Part shown: positions 1 to 4,970 of the stretch, in pieces
How the letters are laid out: every line of letters begins with the position of its first letter
Numbering within the stretch: the stretch's first letter is position 1
DNA from: Acidobacteriota bacterium
GTDB taxonomy: Bacteria > Acidobacteriota > UBA6911 > RPQK01
Assembly: GCA_003819755.1 (NCBI GenBank)
Contig: RPQK01000266.1
Coordinates: 1-9,149 of the forward strand
DNA length: 9,149 nucleotides
Direction of reading: 5' to 3'
Made by a program: the position numbers and the translations under genes
The notes under the pieces: model-generated
Told to the model about the DNA's origin: nothing
Databases searched by the model: none
The model's input: the letters and a program-made list of their open reading frames with translations, nothing else

Positions 1-380
1 CCCAACTGCTTGACGGTATGCCCGTAGTCAGCCAGGCAACCGATCATGCTGTCCTTCACGATCTGCACCTGGTCTTCCCTGCTCAGTTTTAGCCCAGGCT
101 TCGTTGTTTTCATTTGACCAAACGGCGTGCGGATGGAGGAGCGGTTCAAATTCAGCTGAAAGGAGACGGTCAGACCGTATCCCTCCAGATAGGCGCCTTT
201 CGGTACCGCCGACAGCGCGAAAGGCGTTTTGAAATTCTGCTTGATCACTTCTTCAATGATCTGCTCGAAGATCTGAGTCTCTCGTTTAATCAGCGTCAAA
301 TTATACCCTTGTTGGGCAGCCGAGTGCGCGGACAACGTAAAAAGAAGCAGGGCGACCGGGCAAATTGTGCGGTAAGACAT
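1..380 (-). CDS. Exported protein of unknown function, third gene of the sigma-factor operon (partial, C-terminus beyond left edge)
   Basis: The reading frame opens at an ATG at 378-380 behind a strong GGAGGA Shine-Dalgarno about 4 bases upstream, and stays open to the left edge (126 codons visible). The N-terminus is a classic signal peptide: MSYR, a hydrophobic core at residues 6-18 and a likely cleavage site S-A-A|Q after residue 22, so the product should be periplasmic or outer-membrane. The mature part starts with a helical, acidic stretch (residues 30-45, IFEQIIEEVIKQ). It then has a PKGAYLEGYGLTVSFQLNLN segment that reads as beta-strand. I have the impression that a similar 'GAYL-GYG-x-F' segment occurs in exported proteins encoded next to sigma factors in Acidobacteria, but I cannot verify this. 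It lies 33 bp after the anti-sigma gene on the same strand, so it is probably co-transcribed and may be the target or a sensor component of that system. Function is unknown. Confidence 0.8.
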   Translation of the reverse strand, partial: MSYRTICPVALLLFTLSAHSAAQQGYNLTLIKRETQIFEQIIEEVIKQNFKTPFALSAVPKGAYLEGYGLTVSFQLNLNRSSIRTPFGQMKTTKPGLKLSREDQVQIVKDSMIGCLADYGHTVKQL

Positions 381-413
381 CGTGTCCTCCATCGTCACTG
401 GCAACCAGTGCCG

Positions 414-1004
414 CTACTTCGTCAACAAAGTCTTCAGATACTGGTTGTTCTCTTCCAGGTTGTCCGTGTACTTCTCCTCGAGGGAGACGAGGTAGTTGTA
501 GACTTCCCGCATGTCTTCCCTGCGCTGGAGATCGACGTCTTCCTTCAAGTGGACCAGTGCTAGGCCGATCATGCGCCTGTCTTCAGCCTGGTTGACGAGA
601 ATCATGTCCTGGATCATCTCGGCCAACTGTCGCTCCGAGACAAGCACCTTTCGGTCGCCGTACCCCAGCGTCTGAAAAATCGAGACCAGGCCGACAAGGA
701 TCAGGAAACCCGCCGCAACCTTGGTCAGGGCCGGCCACACTTGAGCGTGTCGGATCCAGCCGAAACGGCTGAAACGATGGGCGCTTGGCTCCGATACAGC
801 TTTTGAATCGGCCTTCGAATCGGCTTTCGAGTCATCAACGTACCAGCTCTGAAGCAGCTCGCGGGTCTGCAGCAGTTCGCCATAATCGCCGCTGCAATCG
901 GAACAAGCATCGAGGTGTTGAAAGAACTGAAAGCAGGTTCGCGAGCTAAGTTCCTCGCCATACAGAATGTCGAGCATCAATTCTCGACTTTCGTCGCAAT
1001 TCAT
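414..1004 (-). CDS. Membrane-anchored zinc-finger anti-sigma factor
   Basis: The 196-residue protein is predicted to bind and silence the ECF sigma factor encoded just upstream. The N-terminal cytoplasmic domain has the zinc-binding anti-sigma pattern: Cys3, then His30-x3-Cys34-x2-Cys37 (HLDACSDC), preceded by the usual ExxxDxLYGEEL helix. A low-complexity linker with three DSKA units (residues 58-69) connects it to one transmembrane helix at about residues 91-113 (WPALTKVAAGFLILVGLVSI). The roughly 80 residues after the membrane span are highly charged and helical, possibly coiled-coil, and would lie outside the membrane. The start codon overlaps the sigma gene stop (ATGA, 1001-1004), which indicates translational coupling and equal dosage. 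The zinc motif, single span and gene order together make the role likely. The signal it senses and the protease that might release it cannot be told from the sequence. Confidence 0.88.
   Translation of the reverse strand: MNCDESRELMLDILYGEELSSRTCFQFFQHLDACSDCSGDYGELLQTRELLQSWYVDDSKADSKADSKAVSEPSAHRFSRFGWIRHAQVWPALTKVAAGFLILVGLVSIFQTLGYGDRKVLVSERQLAEMIQDMILVNQAEDRRMIGLALVHLKEDVDLQRREDMREVYNYLVSLEEKYTDNLEENNQYLKTLLTK
799..834. repeat. Three 12-bp tandem repeats encoding DSKA units in the anti-sigma linker
   Basis: Three consecutive 12-bp units (799-810, 811-822, 823-834) differ at only a few positions. Each keeps the reading frame and encodes Asp-Ser-Lys-Ala on the minus strand. They lie in the linker between the zinc-finger domain and the transmembrane helix of the anti-sigma factor. 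Copy number could vary by slippage without breaking the frame. Confidence 0.85.
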
Positions 1005-1558
1005 ATGCGTTTCTCCATGAGCCTCTTCAGTGTCTTCAAGCCGAGGTACATGCGCGACTTCACGGTCGACAGCGGGATGTTCATGATCTCTGAGATCTCG
1101 TGGAACTTCAGATCCTGATACTCTTTCATCAGAATCACGACCCGCTGCTCCTCGGGCAGCGCACCAAAGGCCGCCCGCAAAGCGGACGCCCTTTCCTTCT
1201 CGGCCAGGTTCTGCTCTGGAGTGGTTGAATCATCGACAATTTCGATCGCTTCGGACTCGTTCGTGTCATCGAGAGCGACGTGATTGATGTGACGATGGCG
1301 CCGGAAACGCATCCGGCATTCGTTCAGGGCAATCTTGTAGAGCCATGATGAAAACCGGGAAGGGTCCGTCAACCGGTCCAGGTTCTGATAGGCTTTCGTA
1401 AAAGTGTCCTGCGTCAGATCCCTAGCCTCCTCAACGTTACCCACATAACGACAGACGAACGTAAAGATCTTCCGCTGCCAGCGCTGGGTCAACTCACCAA
1501 AACAGGCCCCGTCTCCACCGAGAGCGAGTGCCAAGAGTTGCTCGTCGCTTTGATTCAT
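1001..1558 (-). CDS. RNA polymerase ECF-type sigma factor
   Basis: This 185-residue extracytoplasmic-function sigma factor would direct RNA polymerase to a specific promoter set. Region 2 spans about residues 5-90. It includes the core-binding segment DLTQDTFTKAY (47-57) and the -10-recognition and melting helix FSSWLYKIALNECRMRFRR (69-87). A short acidic linker (97-120) leads to region 4: LPEEQRVVILMKEYQDLKFHEI (134-155), then the helix-turn-helix with STVKSRMYLGLKTLKRL (164-180). The frame is open upstream to 1675, but that extension is arginine-rich and unlike the family. The ATG at 1556-1558 is preceded by GGGGAGTGGA and gives the normal ECF length, so it is chosen. Its stop overlaps the start of the anti-sigma gene by 4 bp. 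The factor is probably held at the membrane by that protein and, as in many such systems, may activate its own operon. Confidence 0.93.
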   Translation of the reverse strand: MNQSDEQLLALALGGDGACFGELTQRWQRKIFTFVCRYVGNVEEARDLTQDTFTKAYQNLDRLTDPSRFSSWLYKIALNECRMRFRRHRHINHVALDDTNESEAIEIVDDSTTPEQNLAEKERASALRAAFGALPEEQRVVILMKEYQDLKFHEISEIMNIPLSTVKSRMYLGLKTLKRLMEKRI

Positions 1559-2098
1559 TCCACTCCCCGATCTTTCAGGATGCTTCTTCAACGGGAAAAG
1601 TCTAATCAAATAGCGGCCAAACTCGCAACTTGCACGTTTCGCGGTTGGCCTTCCTCTTCTTCGACGGCCGCCCAAACCATCCGGGTACCAGAAGTCACGA
1701 CCGCAGTTTGACTTTTAGTCTCAACTTAACTGGACTTTCGAGCTCCTCGGACGACCCCATTTTATCTAAAGATTTGAATCCATATGACTTAGCCCATACC
1801 TCATGATCGGCATTCGACTTGCATGCTATCTCGGTGGCCGCACTACATGGGCAACCGGCCGCCGGGTGGCACTTTGAAGAAAGGACTGGGCATTCGCGGA
1901 GACGGAAGGGGAAACCGGCACGCGACCCAAGCCACCCGGCTGTCGGGATATCAAAGAAAACGCGGCGATGTCAGTCTGCTGTAGAGGTCTCAACCGACGC
2001 TTTAAACACGCCGGGCCCTCGGCTCCGAGGCCACACGGCTTCCAGCCGCGATTAGCTCTTCCCCATCGTCGGAGCGCACGGCACCCCAATCTCTTCCA
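1559..2098. other. 540-bp stretch without a convincing gene, upstream of the sigma operon
   Basis: It lies between the sigma-factor start and the thioesterase stop. The promoter of the sigma operon should be here, but no good -35/-10 pair was found for it. A sigma-specific promoter of unknown consensus is possible. Bases 1690-1800 are clearly AT-richer than the surroundings and include TAAAAT on the minus strand at about 1760-1765, which is the best place to look. Short open frames at 1819-2089 on both strands have no recognisable motif, no good ribosome site and poor composition, and are not called. Two small hairpins near 2017-2048 are listed separately. Confidence 0.6.
2017..2048 (-). terminator. 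Two adjacent small hairpins downstream of the thioesterase gene, possible terminator
   Basis: CGGCT-TCC-AGCCG (2036-2048) and CCTCGG-CT-CCGAGG (2017-2030) are perfect inverted repeats separated by five bases, about 50-80 bases past the thioesterase stop on the minus strand. Neither is followed by a U-run, and the second has only a two-base loop. They are therefore weak candidates for transcript-end or stabilising structures, not clear intrinsic terminators. Confidence 0.25.
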
Positions 2099-2563
2099 TC
2101 AGCTCTTCGTCGTCAACCGGCGGCGTCGCCGTTCCATGGCCGCCTCGTATCGGCGCAGCTCCTCCGGTGTCTCGGGCTTGACTGGCGGGACTTCGGTCGG
2201 CCGATCGTCTTCGCCGAGCGCAACAAACGTCAGAAACGCGTCACTCGTCTTCATCCGCTGTCCCGTCAACGGGTCCTCGGAAAAGACGTGAACCTCGACC
2301 TCCATTGATGTGCGAAAGCTCCGGGTCAGAAAAGCATCGAGCAGAATCAGCTGACCGACTTTGACCGGGCTGAGGAAGCGGACGGAATCGACGGAAACGG
2401 TAACGACCGGTTTGCGGCAGTGTCGCCATGCTGCAACTGCCGCAGCCATATCCATCAGGTGCATGACTTTTCCACCGAGGATGAATCCGTAAGCGTTCGC
2501 GTCATTCGGCAAAACGACTTCTGTCATTGTGGTTCGTGATTCTGCCACCGCCTTGGGTTCCAT
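2099..2563 (-). CDS. Acyl-CoA thioesterase, single hotdog domain (YciA/ACOT type)
   Basis: The 154-residue cytoplasmic enzyme is predicted to hydrolyse acyl-CoA thioesters to free acid and CoA. The N-terminal signature VLPNDANAYGFILGGKVMHL (residues 17-36), followed by MDMAAA, is the strand-helix start of the YciA/ACOT hotdog family. Asn23 and Asp38 sit at the positions expected for the active site, and the family typically works as a trimer or hexamer. VSVDSVRFLSPVKVGQLILL (57-76) is the second family hallmark, with the usual FLSPVKVGQ. The C-terminal 30 residues are Pro/Glu then Arg-rich (MERRRRRL), a probable flexible tail. The ATG at 2561-2563 follows GGGGGAGGG and leaves the usual short lead (VAESRTTMTE) before the core. 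An internal Met13 is possible but would trim a conserved strand. The acyl-chain preference cannot be read from sequence. It is divergent from the small membrane-protein genes at 2654. Confidence 0.9.
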   Translation of the reverse strand: MEPKAVAESRTTMTEVVLPNDANAYGFILGGKVMHLMDMAAAVAAWRHCRKPVVTVSVDSVRFLSPVKVGQLILLDAFLTRSFRTSMEVEVHVFSEDPLTGQRMKTSDAFLTFVALGEDDRPTEVPPVKPETPEELRRYEAAMERRRRRLTTKS

Positions 2564-2653
2564 CGATTTGCACCCTCCCCCGCTGATTTTTTCCGAATCC
2601 TTTGCAGACTCTGGAGCCGCAATTGCATCTCTATACGGTGTAAGGAGACGAGT

Positions 2654-2824
2654 ATGAGCAGTTTCGCGGTGTTCACTCTTCTATTGTCGATCACAGCTTT
2701 CTACGTATTCTTGTCCATTTACATCCTGATGTATTTTATCAGCAACCATTTCCTCGGTTTTCAGACCGTCAAGGCCTGGGTGCGAAAACAGGGGCCCCGC
2801 CGAGACGAACGGCCGGAACGGTAG
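2654..2824 (+). CDS. Small single-span membrane protein (56 aa), unknown function
   Basis: The ATG at 2654 has a strong AAGGAG Shine-Dalgarno (2642-2647) six bases upstream, and the frame runs 56 codons to TAG. The protein begins MSSFAVFTLLLSITAFYVFL, continues as a long hydrophobic aromatic-rich helix to about residue 30, and ends in a strongly basic/charged tail (VRKQGPRRDERPER). By the positive-inside rule the N-terminus would be outside and the tail in the cytoplasm. It starts 90 bp from the divergent thioesterase gene and ends 33 bp before another membrane-anchored gene on the same strand, suggesting a two-gene unit. No family was recognised. The ribosome site, membrane topology and gene spacing argue that it is real. 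Confidence 0.7.
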   Translation: MSSFAVFTLLLSITAFYVFLSIYILMYFISNHFLGFQTVKAWVRKQGPRRDERPER

Positions 2825-2857
2825 ACGACAGACGTTTGTGCTAAGGTCTTGACTGCC

Positions 2858-3370
2858 ATGCAAGCGAGCCCTCTTTTTCAGGTCGCGGTCGTCACGATGG
2901 GCATCCTGGTAATCGCCCAGGGCCTGGTCGTGTTCGTTATTTTCACGCGCTTTTCCAAACAGCTGCAGGAGCTGAGACCCCGCCTGGCGGCACTCCTGCT
3001 GCAGGCAAACGCAGCCAGCACGTCTCTTAAACAACTCGTCTCCCACACTGACGGTCTCTACGAGAAACTGGCCACTCTCCAGAACCGGGCCCCGGAACTT
3101 GCCCGGCAGGTGGCTGAATGGATCGAACAGAACGACCGCACCATAGGTGAAGCGTTACAGCGGGCGCGCCTCGGACTGCGCCGGTTTGACGTCCTGGCAG
3201 ACGAGGCTTTGACCGGTTTCTCCCGCCAGACTTTCAGAGTTCATCGGGCCGTTGTGCATCCAGCTCTCCGGATCTCCGAACTGCTGCAATCTGCGGCAGG
3301 TTTGATGGGAAAACTGAGGCACCACAAGTCACCCGCCAGCTACTCTTCGGACCAGGAAATCTTCATCTAG
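2858..3370 (+). CDS. Membrane-anchored helical protein, unknown function
   Basis: The 170-residue protein has an N-terminal transmembrane helix (about residues 7-29, FQVAVVTMGILVIAQGLVVF). The remaining roughly 140 residues are cytoplasmic and almost entirely helical, with heptad-like leucines (LQELRPRLAALLLQ, LARQVAEWIEQ, RISELLQSAAGLMGKL). This layout resembles DUF948/YtxH-type envelope-associated proteins, but only in architecture; no diagnostic motif was seen. An upstream TTG at 2849 is in frame. The ATG at 2858 is preferred because the AAGG at 2843-2846 is too close to the TTG, though its spacing to the ATG (11) is long, so translation may be modest. It follows the 56-residue membrane protein by 33 bp and is probably co-transcribed with it. 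The two might act together at the membrane, which is inference from position only. Confidence 0.78.
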   Translation: MQASPLFQVAVVTMGILVIAQGLVVFVIFTRFSKQLQELRPRLAALLLQANAASTSLKQLVSHTDGLYEKLATLQNRAPELARQVAEWIEQNDRTIGEALQRARLGLRRFDVLADEALTGFSRQTFRVHRAVVHPALRISELLQSAAGLMGKLRHHKSPASYSSDQEIFI

Positions 3371-3403
3371 CTCGAGAGAAACTCCGGAAAGAATCGAGTC
3401 AGT

Positions 3404-3421
3404 CCGGGAACTTTTCCCCGG
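3404..3421. terminator. Possible bidirectional hairpin between convergent genes
   Basis: CCGGGAA-CTT-TTCCCCGG forms a 7-bp stem with one bulged C. It lies between the plus-strand gene ending at 3370 and the minus-strand gene ending at 3434. The position is right for a shared terminator, but there is no T-run on either strand, so confidence is low. Confidence 0.3.
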
Positions 3422-3433
3422 TCGAGTGGCCGC

Positions 3434-4147
3434 TCAATCCATTGACTTGGAGACAACCAGGCTTAGCCGGCGTAGAGTAACGCTCAAAACTTCGATCGAA
3501 ACGGCGCCGTAATCGGACAGGCGAACCACCCCAGGCGCAGGGTTCAGAAAATAGCGAACCAGTGCCTCGTCGAGCATCCCACAGATTTCCGCGCATTCAT
3601 TCAAGTAGTCCGAGAACAATGGGCACTCAGTCCCTTGTTCTACCCCGACTCTGCATTCATACCGACTCACGTGTCCTTCGGCGAAGAAATCGTGCACAGT
3701 CGCGTATAACTGCTCGGAGGAACGGGCGAGTTCGTCCGCCAGCTGCTTGCGCTTGAGCGACGGGCAATCGGGTGACAGACCGCGGCCCTCTTTGACCAGC
3801 GTTCGGATCTCCTCGGACAGCTCAAAGACGCGCGCAATTCTGCTCGCTACTTTTTCCGGCTTTGGCATTGAGAGAAAAAGGTCTTCCCGCAAAGCATTGA
3901 AGTAGATGAACCGAAAATTGTGACGAATCAGTTGTTCGAAATCCTGTTCAGAGACCGGCCCCTGGTGTCGAAGACCAGCCTGCAGGATTGGTGCAACATC
4001 AACCTGGTCCCAAAATCTGTCCTTGCGACTCACACCGCCCCCGGACAGACTGACAGCAGAGAGCAGGAAAACAACGAAGACAACAAGGTGGGACGGGCGC
4101 CGTCTCTTGCAGGATCTAACCTGTTTCTTGGCTGGTGCCGCTTTCAT
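3434..4147 (-). CDS. Exported cysteine-containing protein of unknown function
   Basis: The 237-residue protein has a basic N-region (KKQVRSCKRRRP, residues 7-18), a hydrophobic segment at 20-34 (HLVVFVVFLLSAVSL) and a small-residue SGGG. This is either a long signal peptide or an N-terminal membrane anchor, so the rest should be outside the cytoplasm. The mature part is mostly helical and contains five cysteines (128, 165, 175, 185, 189). The last two sit in NECAEICG, a C-x3-C spacing, and disulfides or metal binding are possible. The frame is open to 4264, but the ATG at 4145-4147 has an excellent AAAGGAGGGGGG site and removes an extension lacking export character. The longer form would also overlap the divergent gene. 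A good promoter lies upstream at 4232-4259. No domain family was recognised. Confidence 0.8.
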   Translation of the reverse strand: MKAAPAKKQVRSCKRRRPSHLVVFVVFLLSAVSLSGGGVSRKDRFWDQVDVAPILQAGLRHQGPVSEQDFEQLIRHNFRFIYFNALREDLFLSMPKPEKVASRIARVFELSEEIRTLVKEGRGLSPDCPSLKRKQLADELARSSEQLYATVHDFFAEGHVSRYECRVGVEQGTECPLFSDYLNECAEICGMLDEALVRYFLNPAPGVVRLSDYGAVSIEVLSVTLRRLSLVVSKSMD

Positions 4148-4174
4148 TCCCCCCTCCTTTCGACTGCTCTGGGT

Positions 4175-4209
4175 GGGAGAACTCCCGGCGAGCTTTTCTC
4201 GCGGCCGGG
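4175..4209 (-). promoter_or_regulatory. Hairpin-rich 5' leader with overlapping alternative stems
   Basis: In the probable untranslated leader of the exported-protein gene (transcript start predicted near 4225, ATG at 4147), two inverted repeats share bases. One stem pairs CCCGG-CGAG (4184-4192) with CTCG-CCGGG (4198-4201 and 4205-4209) around a CTTTT loop, with a three-base bulge. The other pairs GGGAG (4175-4179) with CTCCC (4182-4186). They overlap at 4184-4186, so they cannot both form fully. The second has a loop of only two bases and may be incidental. No known riboswitch class is recognised. Confidence 0.3.
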
Positions 4210-4231
4210 CTACTCCGTCTGGCGACTGCGG

Positions 4232-4259
4232 ATGATACCATAAAGACCGAACGAGGCAA
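4232..4259 (-). promoter_or_regulatory. Sigma-70-type promoter for the exported-protein gene
   Basis: On the minus strand, TTGCCT (4254-4259) is followed after 16 bases by TATCAT (4232-4237), a good housekeeping -35/-10 pair. Transcription would start near 4225, giving a leader of about 78 bases before the ATG at 4147. The -35 overlaps the ribosome-binding region of the divergent gene starting at 4263, so the two genes share a very tight control region. Confidence 0.6.
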
Positions 4260-4262
4260 CCC

Positions 4263-4787
4263 ATGAATAAACTGAGCGCAGTGAAATATCGAAATCTGGA
4301 TGAAGCGAGAGAGGTGTTGGCGCGCGCATCGGATCAGGAGACAATTGCCATCCTCGATGACGACGGGGAGGAACCCCAGGGCCTGCTTGCGGTTATCCCC
4401 GAGGACCGGGTCGCCGACGAGATATTCGTTAAACTCTTTAATGAGAAGAAAGGCGCCGTTGTTCGGGTTGAGAAGATCCAGTATTCCGGGTATGGTCCTC
4501 CGGCCCAGGAAACGGACTATATGGGTTTCGTGAGCCAGAAAACGGCATATGTCCTCGAGGGTTGCCGAGTGCCGATTGAAATCACCGGCTGCCCTCTGGG
4601 CGCCGTCGACATTCACCACCTGGAGGCTATGGTCATTGACGGGGAGCACCCGCTCGAGCGGAACATACTCGCCTCTAAGCTTGGCCTGCCTCCCGACTGG
4701 GATTTCGAACTGCTCTTCGACCTTCTGTGCCAGGGGTCGGCTACGGCCGAGGAAGTCGATCAATTCATCCACCTAAGCGTTCACTAA
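4263..4787 (+). CDS. Cytoplasmic acidic protein of unknown function
   Basis: The ATG at 4263 has GAGG (4253-4256) six bases upstream, and the frame runs 174 codons. There is no signal peptide or membrane span. The sequence is acidic (AILDDDGEEPQG, residues 29-40) and looks like a mixed alpha/beta fold, with strands such as GLLAVIP and GAVVRVEKIQYSGYG. The last third (HPLERNILASKLGLPPDWDF, then ELLFDLLCQ) appears helical. Three cysteines are seen, without a metal-binding spacing. It starts 115 bp from the divergent exported-protein gene and ends about 180 bp before ppdK, which has its own promoter, so it is probably a single-gene unit. No known family was recognised and I assign no function. 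Confidence 0.75.
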   Translation: MNKLSAVKYRNLDEAREVLARASDQETIAILDDDGEEPQGLLAVIPEDRVADEIFVKLFNEKKGAVVRVEKIQYSGYGPPAQETDYMGFVSQKTAYVLEGCRVPIEITGCPLGAVDIHHLEAMVIDGEHPLERNILASKLGLPPDWDFELLFDLLCQGSATAEEVDQFIHLSVH

Positions 4788-4795
4788 GGACTCCT

Positions 4796-4813
4796 CGTTT
4801 GCCCCGACAAACG
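4796..4813 (+). terminator. Short hairpin just after the 174-residue gene, weak terminator candidate
   Basis: CGTTTG (4796-4801) and CAAACG (4808-4813) form a perfect 6-bp stem around a 6-base loop, nine bases after the stop codon at 4787. No T-run follows and the stem is weak. It may mark the transcript end before the ppdK promoter, but this is uncertain. Confidence 0.25.
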
Positions 4814-4861
4814 CCACTCACCGTACCACCTCCTGGCACCTGACGCGGACCCACCAAGAGG

Positions 4862-4890
4862 TTGCCACCTTAAGGCCCGCTCTGTATAAT
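4862..4890 (+). promoter_or_regulatory. Near-consensus sigma-70 promoter of ppdK
   Basis: TTGCCA (4862-4867), a 17-base spacer and a perfect TATAAT (4885-4890) precede ppdK. Transcription should begin near 4897, giving a leader of about 74 bases. The leader is AT-rich for this genome and ends in a strong AAGGAGG ribosome site (4956-4962), eight bases before the ATG. This predicts strong, housekeeping-type expression. Confidence 0.8.
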
Positions 4891-4970
4891 GACCGCTTTA
4901 CCAAAAAACAGAACACGCAGTCGTCAGATTCTGAAAATCTTTAGTTAAAAGCGAGAAGGAGGACATTTTC

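Noticed and set aside
114..563. 149-codon plus-strand frame across the exported-protein and anti-sigma genes
   Set aside because: It is opposite two better-supported minus-strand genes with ribosome sites and a signal peptide or zinc motif.
1559..1675. N-terminal extension of the sigma factor to an upstream ATG at 1675
   Set aside because: The extension is arginine-rich and unlike ECF factors. The internal ATG at 1558 has a good ribosome site and gives the normal length.
1819..2089. Open frames of 78 and 87 codons on opposite strands in the gene-poor region
   Set aside because: They overlap one another, lack good ribosome sites, show no motif and have composition like random GC-rich DNA.
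4148..4264. N-terminal extension of the exported protein up to 4264
   Set aside because: It would contain the promoter and overlap the divergent gene start. The ATG at 4147 has a much better ribosome site and is followed by an export signal.
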